A stretch of 44,704 nucleotides of DNA from CAZART01 sp964487555. GTDB lineage: Bacteria > Bacteroidota > Rhodothermia > Rhodothermales > VXPQ01. Under the pieces are notes generated by a model. The model was not told where the DNA came from, made no database searches, and worked only from the letters and a program-made list of their open reading frames with translations. Location: positions 1 through 44,704 of the forward strand of contig CAZART010000032.1 in assembly GCA_964487555.1 (NCBI GenBank). Direction: 5' to 3'. Shown here piece by piece: positions 8,481-17,575 of the stretch (position 1 is its first letter; every line of letters starts with the position of its first letter). Made by a program: the position numbers and the translations under genes.

Positions 8481-9446
8481 ATGGCAGAGCAAGACAGGAA
8501 GGATTTGGGGAGAACGGTTGTGCACCGCGCTTCGCATGATGACGGCGCGCTCGACGTACGCGAAGCCTCCTCTAGAGGGGGCGCCGGTCCCGACGAGAAG
8601 GGTCCCCTCGCAGCCGACGCAGCGGACCGGAGCGTCGCGGATGAGCCACTGCTTGAGGCGGACCGAGCCGCGCACGCAGCCGCCTCCGACATGTCACTGC
8701 CGACGGGCGAGGACGCCTCGGCCGGAGATGCGGCTCTGCCGGCGTTTCCGGAAACCTCGGAGGCGGCGCTGCACGAACTCTCTCGGCGCGAGCGCGAGCG
8801 CCTGGTGCGCAGGCAGCTTATGCTGGATGCCGCCCGCGCCGTCTTCGCGGAGAAAGGGTATACCGACGCCACGCTCGACGAGGTGGCCGCCCGCGCCGAG
8901 TTCGGCAAGGGCACCCTTTACAACTATTTCGAGGGCGGCAAGGAGGAAATTCTCTTCGCCATCTTCGATGACCTCTACGACGCGCTCTGCCGCCTCGTGG
9001 ATGCAACCTTGAGTCCGGAGCTCGTACACTCGAGTCCGTTTCGCCAGGTCTTCGAAGGCTTTCTGACCGCCATCTTCGCCTTCTTCCTCGATCGACAGGA
9101 TCAGTTTATGATCCTCATGAAGGAAGGGCACCGGATGATGTTCAGCGATCAGCCCGAGAAGGCACGATACTTCCAGAAGCAAGGTGAACGTGTCATCGAC
9201 GTGATGATGTCCGGCATCGAGGCCGCGCAAGCGAAAGGCGAGTTGCGCCCATTTCCGTCGATCGCGATCGCCAATATGATCATGGGCAATGTCAAGGGTT
9301 ATCACATGCACCGATGCATGGAAGGCTGCCGCGATACGCCGGCGGACGGAGAGGCCAACGAGATGCCCTCTCCCGAGGAATCGGCCCGCTTCCTGTCGAC
9401 TTTCCTCCTCGACGGCATGCTGGCGCGGCCTGACGCACGAATATGA
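8481..9446 (+). CDS. TetR/AcrR-family transcriptional regulator of the efflux operon
   Basis: 321 residues, longer than the usual 190-230 because about 105 residues of low-complexity acidic and Ala-rich sequence precede the DNA-binding domain. The helix-turn-helix spans about residues 109-156 (QLMLDAARAVFAEKGY, TLDEVAARAEFGKGTLYNYF), the classic TetR pattern. The remaining all-helical part should bind an inducer. A GGGAG precedes the ATG; an internal ATG near 8694 would give a more typical length. The stop overlaps the TolC-like start (ATGA), so the regulator is the first gene of the pump operon, and a palindrome upstream is a likely operator. Confidence 0.92.
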   Translation: MAEQDRKDLGRTVVHRASHDDGALDVREASSRGGAGPDEKGPLAADAADRSVADEPLLEADRAAHAAASDMSLPTGEDASAGDAALPAFPETSEAALHELSRRERERLVRRQLMLDAARAVFAEKGYTDATLDEVAARAEFGKGTLYNYFEGGKEEILFAIFDDLYDALCRLVDATLSPELVHSSPFRQVFEGFLTAIFAFFLDRQDQFMILMKEGHRMMFSDQPEKARYFQKQGERVIDVMMSGIEAAQAKGELRPFPSIAIANMIMGNVKGYHMHRCMEGCRDTPADGEANEMPSPEESARFLSTFLLDGMLARPDARI

Positions 9447-11428
9447 CTAAATACGACATGAGTGATAATTGGAAAATGGCAGGTCAAAGATCCACGATCG
9501 ACGATCGCGGCTTGCAAAAACGCAGCGCCGGCAGCGCTGGTGTGCGCAACGGGCAAAGCGGGCCGGTCGTGGCCGCCCTTACGTGCGCCGTGCTCTTCCT
9601 CGCCGGCTCGGCGGCGAGCGCCCAAGATGCGCATTCGCCACGAAGCATCCTACCGACACCTGCCGACACCGCCGATACTGAGACGCCGAGGACAGCCCCG
9701 ATGCCGAACGCTGTCCTGACGCCAGATACAGCCTCAACGCCAAACACAGTCCCAACGCCAAACATAGTCCCAACGCCCGACACGGCGCCGGCGTTAAACA
9801 CAGTCTTGACGCCGAAAACAGCCCTCGCGCCGAGGAACACGGCCTTCTCGAGCGAGGCCGTCTCCGGCGAAGGCCACGCGGCAGCAAAGACCGACCCTTC
9901 GCTCACGGAACCGCGCCGTTCCGCAGCCTCTCCCGTCGTCCTCACCCTCGACGAAGCGCTACAGATCGCGCTCGTCAAGAACTACGCGATTCGTTCGACG
10001 CGCCTCGACCTCGCCGGCGCCGACGCGCAGATTCGCGAAGCATGGGGCCAGGTGATGCCGCAAATAGACGTGACCTCGAGCTATACGCGTAATCTTAAGA
10101 GTGCCAACCCCTTCGCCGGCTCCGAGGCGGGTGGGCTGTTCTCGTCCTTCGGATTCATCGACTGGCTTTCCTACAATGAGAATGCGCGTACGGATGAGGA
10201 TCCCGCGACGGAGCCCATATCGTTTGATGAATTCGGCGATCGGCAGAGAGAGGGGCTCGATGAGATCGGCGCCACCTTCGGAGGCAGCGACAATCCGTTC
10301 GCCGTTCCGAACGAATTCATCGCCGGCGTCAGCGTCGAGCAGACGCTCTTCTCCGGATCGGCATTCAAAGCTATCAAGGCCGCTTCGAGGCTGAAAGACA
10401 TCAACCGGCGCGCGCTGGACCGGCAGGAGCAGATTCTGATCGACAATGTCCGGCGGTCTTTTTTTACGGCCCTCCTGGCACAGGAACAGGCGGACGTGCA
10501 GCGCGAGAGTGTGCTGCGCACCGCAAAAACCCTCGAAGACGTGACGAAGCGCGTGTCGCAGGGGGTGGTGCCTAAGTTCGAGCGCCTCTCGGCCGAGGTC
10601 GAGCTGACGAACCTCGAGACGCAGCTGGTGCAGGTCCGGAATCAGGCCTCCGAGAGCCTGGATGCGCTGAAAATGCAGCTCGGCGTTCCGATCGAACAAC
10701 CGATCCGGCTTCGCGGATCGCTGGAAGCTCAGGATCAGGCCGTGTTCATGAATGTGTCCATCGAGGACGCCGTCGACGAGGCGCTGACCAACCGCCCCGA
10801 CCTCGCACAGGCTCGTCTAGCCGTCGAACTCCGCCAGATCGACAGAGACATCTCGAAATCGCAGTATCTGCCGGCCGTCACCGCCTTTGCCAACCTGAAT
10901 TATATGGGACGCGTACCCGACGACCGCTCCTTCATTCGGGGCACCGACGATCCGTTCACGTTTACGCAGCACTCGAATAATTTCTTCAGCAAGGCCTACT
11001 GGAATCCGTCGGTCAATGCGGGTATCCGCCTGACGTGGAACGTCTTCAACGGCTTTCAGACCTCCGCCCGTGTGCAGCAGAAGCAAGTGGCCATAGACCA
11101 GGCCCGCGTCGACTATGACGAAGCGTACGAGGCCGTTCATCTGGAGGTCGGCAATGCCCTGCGGAACCTGGAGGCCGCCCGTCTCCGCATCGAGTCGCAG
11201 GAACAGAACGTCGCCCGTGCCGAGCTCAACTACGAATATGCCCAGCAGCGGCTCAGCGAAGGCGTTGCAACGCACCTTGAGGAGCGCAACGCCTCCGAAC
11301 AGCTCGATCTCAGCCGGCTCAATTACCTGCAGGCCGTCCACGACTTTCTCGTCGCCCGGTCGGCCTTCCAGACGGCGATCGGCAAACCGTTAACCGAGCC
11401 TTCCAGGCTCAATCTCACGAGCAACTAA
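9443..11428 (+). CDS. TolC-family outer-membrane efflux channel with N-terminal repeat spacer
   Basis: 661 residues; TolC relatives are normally 430-500. A hydrophobic export signal (VVAALTCAVLFLAGSAASAQ, residues about 42-61) is followed by a Thr/Pro-rich spacer of eight six-residue repeats (about 87-134). Then two OEP repeats follow: LTLDEALQIALVKNYAI near residue 172 and VSIEDAVDEALTNRPDLAQARL further on. The end is the usual long coiled helix with YLQAVHDFLVARSAFQTAIG. The product would form the trimeric outer-membrane and periplasmic tunnel of the pump encoded downstream. The ATG overlaps the tetR stop, but a GTG at 9542 would remove 33 residues before the signal and is a credible alternative start. 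Confidence 0.92.
   Translation: MTKYDMSDNWKMAGQRSTIDDRGLQKRSAGSAGVRNGQSGPVVAALTCAVLFLAGSAASAQDAHSPRSILPTPADTADTETPRTAPMPNAVLTPDTASTPNTVPTPNIVPTPDTAPALNTVLTPKTALAPRNTAFSSEAVSGEGHAAAKTDPSLTEPRRSAASPVVLTLDEALQIALVKNYAIRSTRLDLAGADAQIREAWGQVMPQIDVTSSYTRNLKSANPFAGSEAGGLFSSFGFIDWLSYNENARTDEDPATEPISFDEFGDRQREGLDEIGATFGGSDNPFAVPNEFIAGVSVEQTLFSGSAFKAIKAASRLKDINRRALDRQEQILIDNVRRSFFTALLAQEQADVQRESVLRTAKTLEDVTKRVSQGVVPKFERLSAEVELTNLETQLVQVRNQASESLDALKMQLGVPIEQPIRLRGSLEAQDQAVFMNVSIEDAVDEALTNRPDLAQARLAVELRQIDRDISKSQYLPAVTAFANLNYMGRVPDDRSFIRGTDDPFTFTQHSNNFFSKAYWNPSVNAGIRLTWNVFNGFQTSARVQQKQVAIDQARVDYDEAYEAVHLEVGNALRNLEAARLRIESQEQNVARAELNYEYAQQRLSEGVATHLEERNASEQLDLSRLNYLQAVHDFLVARSAFQTAIGKPLTEPSRLNLTSN
9489..9506. 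repeat. Dispersed 18-bp repeat inside the tolC 5' end
   Basis: GATCCACGATCGACGATC here matches, at 17 of 18 positions, the reverse complement of 6089-6106 within the low-complexity insertion of fcl. Both copies are in coding sequence and in segments foreign to the protein family. Confidence 0.6.
9701..9844 (+). repeat. Eight degenerate 18-bp coding repeats
   Basis: Units of 18 bp begin at 9701, 9719, 9737, 9755, 9773, 9791, 9809 and 9827 and encode TPNTVP-like hexapeptides (TPDTAS, TPNTVP, TPNIVP, TPDTAP and variants). The period is a multiple of three, so copy-number change would keep frame. They form a flexible linker just after the signal peptide. Confidence 0.85.
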
Positions 11429-11481
11429 TCCACCGCGCATAGATTATGATTCTTCCGCATTCACATCGTTTATTCGCTCAT

Positions 11482-11522
11482 CGTTCTCCATCCCAACCCT
11501 TGCGAACGGAGAACGAGGAACG
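11482..11522. repeat. Inverted-repeat segment before the adaptor gene
   Basis: CGTTCTCC (11482-11489) pairs with GGAGAACG (11508-11515), an 8-bp stem with an 18-base loop. The segment 11502-11522 also matches, inverted, 12803-12823 after the adaptor gene at 17 of 21 positions. It may be a dispersed repeat; a regulatory role is not shown. Confidence 0.5.
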
Positions 11523-11526
11523 AAGC

Positions 11527-12729
11527 ATGGCGGCCGCCGACCTCACGACGGCGTCAACGCTCGACCGGCTCGCCAACCTGTGGCTCAGCACGGCGTTGCT
11601 GATGATTCTGGCGGCGGCTGTAGCCGGCTGCGGCGACAACGGTGATGCGAATGACGCCAATGCCGCCGCTTCGACCGACGCGCGAACGGTACGTGTAGAG
11701 ACGCTCGTGCTGGAGCCAACGTCGTTCGAAGACGTCATCCAGATTACCGGCGCCGTCGAAGCGCTCGACGATGCCACACTCTCCGCACAGACGGCCGGCA
11801 CCGTAGTATCGCTTGCTCCGCTCGGTAGGAACGTGGCCGGCGGCGGCACGGTCGCGCAGCTCGATCCGGCCATGGCCCGTGCCTCCGTCGCCCAGGCCAA
11901 CGCGCAGGTAGAGGCTGCGCAGGCCGCCTTCGATCTCGCCGCCGACAACCTCAAGCGGCAGGAGCCGCTCTACCGCGATTCGGTGATCAGCGCTATCGAG
12001 TGGGAGAACGTTCGCGCCCAGTATAATCAGGCGCGGGCCGGCCTCTCGCAGGCAGAAGCTGCACTATCGCAGGTGCAGGAAGCGATGCGGCAGACGCGAG
12101 TCACGACGCCCTTCAGCGGCACGGTCGAGGAACATTTCGTGGAGCTCGGCGAGCAGGTGACTCCGGGGCGCCAGGTAGCCCGCGTCATTAACACGAGCCG
12201 GGTAAAGGTCATTGCAGGAGTTCCCGAGCGGTACGCCGCCGACATCGGCGTCGGTACGCCCGTGCTGCTAAATTTCCAGGCCTACGGCGGGCAGCCGATC
12301 CGCAGCCACGTCAACTTCGTCGGAAGCGCCATCAACCGAGACAACCGAACGTTCCCGGTCGAGATTCTCGTCGATAACAGTGAGCGTCGGCTGAAGCCTG
12401 AGATGATCGCTAACGTGAGCGTCACACGAAGGGCCATCGAAGATGCCCTCGTAGTGCCCCGATCGGCCGTGATACGGACGGAGGACGGCAACATCGTCTA
12501 CCTCGTACGCCGCGGCGACGATGAGGCCGTCGCCGAACGCCGCGACGTAATCCTCGGGCCGGGCCACGGCGCCAAAGTCGTCGTCACCAACCTCCAGGAA
12601 GGCGATGAAGTAGTCGTGCTCGGCCAGAACAGCCTGACCGAAGGCGATCCCTTGCAGATAATGGAACGCCACGACAACGCCGCTGCCATTACGGACACCA
12701 CAGCGATACCTCTAACGACGAGCGAATGA
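11527..12729 (+). CDS. RND efflux periplasmic adaptor (membrane fusion) lipoprotein
   Basis: 400 residues from the ATG at 11527, which follows GAGGA; a start 81 bases earlier would put an unrelated stretch before the signal. The lipoprotein signal ends in AAAVAGC (Cys35). Order of domains: barrel-sandwich start (ITGAVEALDDATLSAQTAGTVVSL), coiled coil rich in Ala/Gln (SVAQANAQVEAAQAAFDLAADNL onward), second lipoyl half with TTPFSGTVEEHFVELGEQVTPG, beta-barrel and membrane-proximal domain ending VVVLGQNSLTEGDPLQI. It links the inner-membrane pump to the TolC-like channel. Its gene lies between them, as in most tripartite pump operons. Confidence 0.93.
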   Translation: MAAADLTTASTLDRLANLWLSTALLMILAAAVAGCGDNGDANDANAAASTDARTVRVETLVLEPTSFEDVIQITGAVEALDDATLSAQTAGTVVSLAPLGRNVAGGGTVAQLDPAMARASVAQANAQVEAAQAAFDLAADNLKRQEPLYRDSVISAIEWENVRAQYNQARAGLSQAEAALSQVQEAMRQTRVTTPFSGTVEEHFVELGEQVTPGRQVARVINTSRVKVIAGVPERYAADIGVGTPVLLNFQAYGGQPIRSHVNFVGSAINRDNRTFPVEILVDNSERRLKPEMIANVSVTRRAIEDALVVPRSAVIRTEDGNIVYLVRRGDDEAVAERRDVILGPGHGAKVVVTNLQEGDEVVVLGQNSLTEGDPLQIMERHDNAAAITDTTAIPLTTSE

Positions 12730-12802
12730 ACGGCCCGGCGTCGCGAGACCTGGAAAAGACCTCAAGATCTATCCCGCGTGTCCTTCCCGATTCGTCATTG
12801 CC

Positions 12803-12823
12803 CGTTCTCTGTTCTCCGTTCCC
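12803..12823. repeat. Inverted copy of a 21-bp element flanking the adaptor gene
   Basis: The reverse complement of this stretch matches 11502-11522 at 17 of 21 positions (shared core GAACGGAGAAC). The two copies face each other across the adaptor gene, in the spacer before the pump gene. Confidence 0.5.
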
Positions 12824-12866
12824 TGCAGAAATAAAGCGGTAATCACCCGACACCGCCGAATAAAGA

Positions 12867-15800
12867 ATGAAAATCACCAACACCGCGATCACCTACCGAA
12901 CGAGCATCGTCGTCTTAACGGTTTTGCTCGCGGTGGGGGGGTTGTTCAGCTATCTCACGATACCAAAGGAATCCTCGCCGTCGATCGAGATCCCGATGGT
13001 CGTCGTGACGACGCTCTACCCCGGCGCCAGCCCCGACGATATCGAATCGCTGATCACGCAGCAGATCGAAGCCGAGGTGCAGTCGGTCAACGGCATCAAG
13101 ACGCTGAGCTCCACTTCGACCGAGGGCGTGTCGACCGTCGTCGTTGAGTTTGAGCCCGACATTTCGATGGACGAGGCTTATCAGAAGGTCCGTGACAAGG
13201 TCGATCTGGCCAAGCCGGACCTCCCCGACGACGTCGAGGAGCCGATGGTCAATGAGATCGACTTCTCGCAATTCCCCATTATGACCGTCAACCTCGCGGC
13301 GAACTACTCGCTTACGCGGATGAAGGAGGTGGCGGAGGATCTTGAAGACGAAATCGAAAAAATCCCGAGTGTGCTGGAGGTCGACCTGGTCGGAGGTCTC
13401 GAGCGGGAGGTGCAGGTGAACGTCGATCTGAACGCTCTTCAGGGTTATAACCTGACATTCATGGATCTCGTCGAGACGATCCAGCAGGAAAACACCAATA
13501 TGCCGGGTGGATCCGTCGATGTGGATCGCCTGAATTATCTCGTGCGCGTAAACGGCGAATTCAGCGATCCGTCCGAGATCGAGAACCTCGTCATCGACGC
13601 GCCCGGCGGCCAGCCCATCTACGTGCGCGACGTGGCCGAAGTGGATTTCGGCTATAAGGATCGTGCGTCGTACGCGCGGCTCCAGATGTTCAGGACCGAG
13701 ACGGACGACGGCGACCTCGTCCGCCTGGCGGACAACGAGACGCTTCAAGTGATCAGCCTGAATGTGAAAAAGCGTTCGGGCGACAACATCATCGAGGCGG
13801 CGGCGGCGGTCCGGGAGAAAATCGACGCCTTCTCATTCCCCTCCGGTACGCGCGTCGTCGTGACGGGCGATCAGAGCGAGGATGTCGTAGCCCTCGTGAC
13901 GGACCTCGAAAACAACATCATCAGCGGTCTCTTTTTCGTCGTGGCCGTGCTGTTGTTTTTCCTGGGCGTGCGCACCGCAACACTCGTCGGCATCGCCATC
14001 CCGCTGTCGATGTTCTTGTCCTTCATCATCTTCGATGCGCTCGGCTACACGCTGAACTTCATCATCCTGTTCAGCCTCATCATTGCGCTCGGCATGCTCG
14101 TCGATAATGCGATCGTAATCGTCGAGAACATCTACCGCTTCCGAGAGCAGGGCTACTCCCGCTTCGATGCGGCCCGCCTCGGCACGGCGGAGGTCGCGGG
14201 TCCGGTCGTGGCGTCCACCGCCACCACTGTCGCCGCGTTCGCGCCGATGCTCTTCTGGCCGGGCATTATCGGCGAGTTCATGATGAATCTGCCGCTGACG
14301 CTCATCATTACGCTCTCGGCCTCGCTATTCGTCGCGCTGATCATCAACCCGGTGATTACCGGCATCTTCGTAAAACTCGAGAGCGAAGAGCGCAAGAAGA
14401 TGAGCCGCCGCGCGAAGCTCTTCAGCGCCATCACGATGATCGTACTAGCGGCGCTCGTCGGGCTGTCGAATTTCAAAACCCTCCTCGTGCTGGTTGTGGC
14501 CATCCCGCTGCTGATCCTTATGCACAGGAGATTTTTTAAGCCTGTCGGCGATTACTTTGTCGAAACCGGATTGCCGGCCGTGGTAGATCGATATCGGGTA
14601 TTTCTCCGGTGGATGCTCGAGCGCGACTATACCGTGAGGTACGCCTACCTCCGCAACGCAGGGGCGCTGGCCGGCTTAACCATCGGACTTGCGCTCGTCA
14701 TCGGCGGGATGATGCTGAAAGGAATCGGTCCGGAGATCGCGGGCGGATTCTCCGGTGGATCGCTGCTGCTGCTCGTTCCCGGGGGCATTCTACTTCTTCT
14801 GGGGATCCTCGGCATCGTCGTACACTCACTTGAGAGCATCTTTTTGGGTGGATGGACAAGCGTCCGCGCCGGTCTGATCTTCGGAGCCGTCATGTTGGCG
14901 CTGCTGACGTTAATGTACCTGAGTCCGCGCGAGGTCGCCGTTTCGACCATCATCAACCTCATGATCCTTCCGCTGATCATCGTTGCCGTCGGCTTGATAG
15001 GCGGCTTGCTGAATCGGCGGAACCGGAAGCAGCTGCTCTTGACCGACAACCGGTCGAAGCTCCTCAACGCATCGATGGGCGCCTTCGTGGCCATCCTCAT
15101 GATGTTTCAACTCGCGCCCACGGGCGTCGCGTTCTTCCCGGACAGCGACCCGCGCCAGATCTGGGTAACGCTCGAAGGCTCGCTCGGCACCAATATTGAG
15201 ACTTCCAATGAAGTCTCGAAGACGGCGCACGACCGGATTATTCACCTGTTGAATGAGCAATCGCAGTCCGAAGCGAATCTCAAGAACGTGCTCGTCAACG
15301 TCGGTGTGAGCAGCGATGCGGCGTTTGGAGGCGGGGCGGCCAGTCCGGAGCGCTCCCGGATTACACTCAACATGGTGGACTACGCCGATCGCGAGGAAAC
15401 CAGCACCGAGACCCTCTCAAAGATCCGCAGCCAGCTGCAGGGCATCCCGGGCACCGAGATCCAGGTGGAAAAGCAGGAGATGGGACCACCGACCGGCGCC
15501 CCTGTAAACATTGAAGTGTCCGGCGAGGACTTCGCGGTTATCCGCCGGATCACCAACGAGGTCAAGCAAAAGCTGAGGGACGCATCCGAATCAGGGGTGA
15601 TTCCCGGCCTTGTGGACGTAAAGGACGACCTCAACGAGGGCCGCCCGGAGCTGAAGGTCAACATCGACCGGGAGCGGGCTGCGCGGTTTGGATTGAACAC
15701 CGGCCAGATCGCCTCCACGGTTCGCGCCGCCATCCACGGATTCGAAGCGTCGAAATATCGGACCGGGAAGAATGAATACGACATCACGGTCCGGCTGCGC

Positions 15801-16790
15801 GAGGTCGACCGCGCGTCCCTCGAGAGCATCCAGAATCTGACCATCCTCTACGAAGGTCGCCAGATACCCGTCACCGCCGTCGCGGATTTCGAAGTCGGGA
15901 GTGGCCTCGGTTCGATCACTCGCCTGGACCAACAGCGCGTAGCGACCATTACGGCCGACGCAGCGCCGGGCATTCCGGGACCTCAGGTGCTCGGCCACGT
16001 GCAGCAGTATCTATCGGAGTATCAGGAGTCGCTGCCGCCCGGCTACACGCTCTCCTATACAGGTGAAAGCCAGGAGCAGGAGGAGGCATTCGGCTTCCTC
16101 ACCACGGTCCTCCTGATCGCCGTCGCATTGATCTTCATGATCATGGTCGCGCAATTCAACAAGGTAAGCTCGCCGTTCATCATCATGGTCGCGGTCGGCT
16201 TCTCGCTGATCGGCGTGCTGCTAGGCCTGATCATCACACGGACGCCGTTCGGCCTGTTCACCTTCATCGGCATCATTTCACTGGCCGGAATTGTGGTGAA
16301 CAACAATATCGTGCTGGTGGATTACATCATGCAGCTGCGCGACCGCGGCATGTCCAAGCAGGATGCCATTGTCGAGGGCGGAGCGACCCGCCTCCGTCCG
16401 GTCGTGCTGACGGCTATGACAACCGTACTCGGCCTCATCCCCCTAACCTTCGGCATCAATATCGATTTTGTGGGCTTGCTTACGGACTGGGAGCCCAACT
16501 TCCAATTCGGCTCCGAGAACACCCAGTTCTGGGGGCCGATGGGAACGGCCATCATCAGCGGCCTGACATTCGCCACCTTTCTGACGCTCGTCATTGTTCC
16601 TGTGATGTACTCTGTCTTCGACTCCATCTCCGTAAGACTAGCCACTTTCTTCGACCAGAGCGGCTCACCCGAGGATGCCGACCTCGGACTCGAAGGCAAC
16701 GGCCTAAGCGCCGGTGTCGGCGACGGTGACGGCAAGGCCCCTGCCGGCAAGCCCTCCGAGACGAGCGCGCCAACCCCCTCAAACGCCTGA
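12867..16790 (+). CDS. RND-family efflux permease with an extra central membrane block
   Basis: 1307 residues against about 1030-1100 for most RND pumps. The first half is canonical: TM1 near residue 12, the porter domain, then TM2-TM6 with GMLVDNAIVIVENIYR (TM4) near residue 410. After TM6 about 230 residues (505-733) hold six additional hydrophobic segments, where a typical pump has roughly 60 residues with one amphipathic helix. The second half resumes at FFPDSDPRQIWVTLEGSLGTNIE and includes GIVVNNNIVLVDYIMQLRDRG (TM10). The VDN and VNNN forms replace the AcrB Asp-Asp and Lys residues, as in many non-AcrB RND groups, so proton coupling may use other residues. It should export a hydrophobic or amphiphilic compound with the upstream adaptor and channel. 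The substrate cannot be told from sequence. Confidence 0.93.
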   Translation: MKITNTAITYRTSIVVLTVLLAVGGLFSYLTIPKESSPSIEIPMVVVTTLYPGASPDDIESLITQQIEAEVQSVNGIKTLSSTSTEGVSTVVVEFEPDISMDEAYQKVRDKVDLAKPDLPDDVEEPMVNEIDFSQFPIMTVNLAANYSLTRMKEVAEDLEDEIEKIPSVLEVDLVGGLEREVQVNVDLNALQGYNLTFMDLVETIQQENTNMPGGSVDVDRLNYLVRVNGEFSDPSEIENLVIDAPGGQPIYVRDVAEVDFGYKDRASYARLQMFRTETDDGDLVRLADNETLQVISLNVKKRSGDNIIEAAAAVREKIDAFSFPSGTRVVVTGDQSEDVVALVTDLENNIISGLFFVVAVLLFFLGVRTATLVGIAIPLSMFLSFIIFDALGYTLNFIILFSLIIALGMLVDNAIVIVENIYRFREQGYSRFDAARLGTAEVAGPVVASTATTVAAFAPMLFWPGIIGEFMMNLPLTLIITLSASLFVALIINPVITGIFVKLESEERKKMSRRAKLFSAITMIVLAALVGLSNFKTLLVLVVAIPLLILMHRRFFKPVGDYFVETGLPAVVDRYRVFLRWMLERDYTVRYAYLRNAGALAGLTIGLALVIGGMMLKGIGPEIAGGFSGGSLLLLVPGGILLLLGILGIVVHSLESIFLGGWTSVRAGLIFGAVMLALLTLMYLSPREVAVSTIINLMILPLIIVAVGLIGGLLNRRNRKQLLLTDNRSKLLNASMGAFVAILMMFQLAPTGVAFFPDSDPRQIWVTLEGSLGTNIETSNEVSKTAHDRIIHLLNEQSQSEANLKNVLVNVGVSSDAAFGGGAASPERSRITLNMVDYADREETSTETLSKIRSQLQGIPGTEIQVEKQEMGPPTGAPVNIEVSGEDFAVIRRITNEVKQKLRDASESGVIPGLVDVKDDLNEGRPELKVNIDRERAARFGLNTGQIASTVRAAIHGFEASKYRTGKNEYDITVRLREVDRASLESIQNLTILYEGRQIPVTAVADFEVGSGLGSITRLDQQRVATITADAAPGIPGPQVLGHVQQYLSEYQESLPPGYTLSYTGESQEQEEAFGFLTTVLLIAVALIFMIMVAQFNKVSSPFIIMVAVGFSLIGVLLGLIITRTPFGLFTFIGIISLAGIVVNNNIVLVDYIMQLRDRGMSKQDAIVEGGATRLRPVVLTAMTTVLGLIPLTFGINIDFVGLLTDWEPNFQFGSENTQFWGPMGTAIISGLTFATFLTLVIVPVMYSVFDSISVRLATFFDQSGSPEDADLGLEGNGLSAGVGDGDGKAPAGKPSETSAPTPSNA

Positions 16791-16817
16791 CGACGTCGAG
16801 GCGATTCACGCATGGAC

Positions 16818-16905
16818 GTCCGATGCCAGAGGCCGGCGAGAACGATTCGCGCATGATCGTCCGATGCCAGAGGCCGGCGAGAACGATTCGCGCATGATCG
16901 TCCGA
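16818..16905. repeat. Two exact 41-bp tandem copies plus partial copies
   Basis: Copies at 16818-16858 and 16859-16899 are identical, with a partial third copy to 16905 and a degenerate partial copy before the first (16802-16822). The unit contains GATTCGCGCATGATC. It begins just after the RND stop codon. Confidence 0.9.
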
Positions 16906-17027
16906 CACTTCAGTTTTACCGGTCCACTGCCGCTGTAACCCTCCGCGTCACGGCGCCCGCCGCGTCGAAGATCTGCTCGGCGCGTTCCGCCTGCACCGGC
17001 AGCTAGCTTGGGATGCTCCGGCGGGCT

Positions 17028-17281
17028 GATAAATTGCGCGGTTTTGTAATACGATATGTAAAAGTAATTCGCGCGAGGTGCGGTAGCACTTCTTCGGATG
17101 GTAATTCCGAACGGCGGAAAATGGATTTCGCAGCCGAAATTCGCGCCAAAGTAATTCCGTTGCTTCGGCAGCGCCGTCGACGGCGGTTTTTCGCCGCCCA
17201 GGGCACCCATTTTCGCCAGGTAACACGTCGGGTCCACGGTGTTACTTTTTAAAATCGTATTACAAAATCGGATGTTTTATC
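17028..17281. mobile_element. MITE-like element with about 30-42-bp terminal inverted repeats
   Basis: The left arm 17039-17068 and the reverse complement of the right arm 17241-17270 agree at 25 of 30 positions, sharing an exact 14-bp block (TTTTGTAATACGAT). A matching GATAAA/TTTATC pair at the same offset extends the arms to 17028 and 17281. The interior of about 170 bp is non-coding and contains two further GTAATTCCG motifs. Length, long terminal inverted repeats and lack of an ORF fit a miniature inverted-repeat transposable element. No clear target-site duplication was seen. A long-range RNA hairpin is the alternative. Confidence 0.6.
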
Positions 17282-17390
17282 CGTTGAAAACCGTCCGACA
17301 TGCCCTCCGCAGCAACATCGCAACCGAAAGCAATCTGGCTCGCGAGCTGCAAATACGCCAACGTCCGGGCTCGTAACTTGGGCACCGTCC

Positions 17391-17495
17391 TGTAACCGCT
17401 CGATCTAGTCCCGTAACCGCTCGATCTAGTCCCGTAACCGCTCGATCTAGTCCCGTAACCGCTCGATCTAGTCCCGTAACCACTCGACGTCGGGT
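17391..17495. repeat. 21-bp tandem repeat, four copies plus a degenerate fifth
   Basis: Units begin at 17391, 17412, 17433, 17454 and 17475 with the sequence CGTAACCGCTCGATCTAGTC plus one base. The first differs at one base, the next three are identical and the last is diverged. It ends 80 bp before the CNNM gene start. Confidence 0.92.
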
Positions 17496-17575
17496 AACGA
17501 ACTGAAGGCCCGAGAAACCGTCTCGCACCGCCACGCATTCATCATGTATAGTATTCTCAGCTATTTGAGCGGCCA

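Larger units (their letters stand above)
16906..17575. other. Gene-free region between RND pump and CNNM gene
   Basis: About 670 bp with no credible gene in either strand; the possible frames are short, Arg-rich and run across the inverted-repeat element. It contains the MITE-like element and the 21-bp tandem array, listed separately. A 28-codon minus-strand stretch ending at 16916 (QAERAEQIFDAAGAV) looks like the tail of a lost gene. Confidence 0.6.

Noticed and set aside
12915..13748. Long minus-strand ORF opposite the RND pump gene
   Set aside because: It is an antisense shadow, with the pump domain structure clear on the plus strand.
16948..17252. Overlapping ORFs on both strands through the inverted-repeat element
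   Set aside because: They are Arg-rich, cross the repeat arms, lack ribosome sites and match no family.
17391..17495. Regular repeats that might be a CRISPR array
   Set aside because: The units are directly adjacent with no unique spacers, and no cas genes are present; it is a simple tandem repeat.
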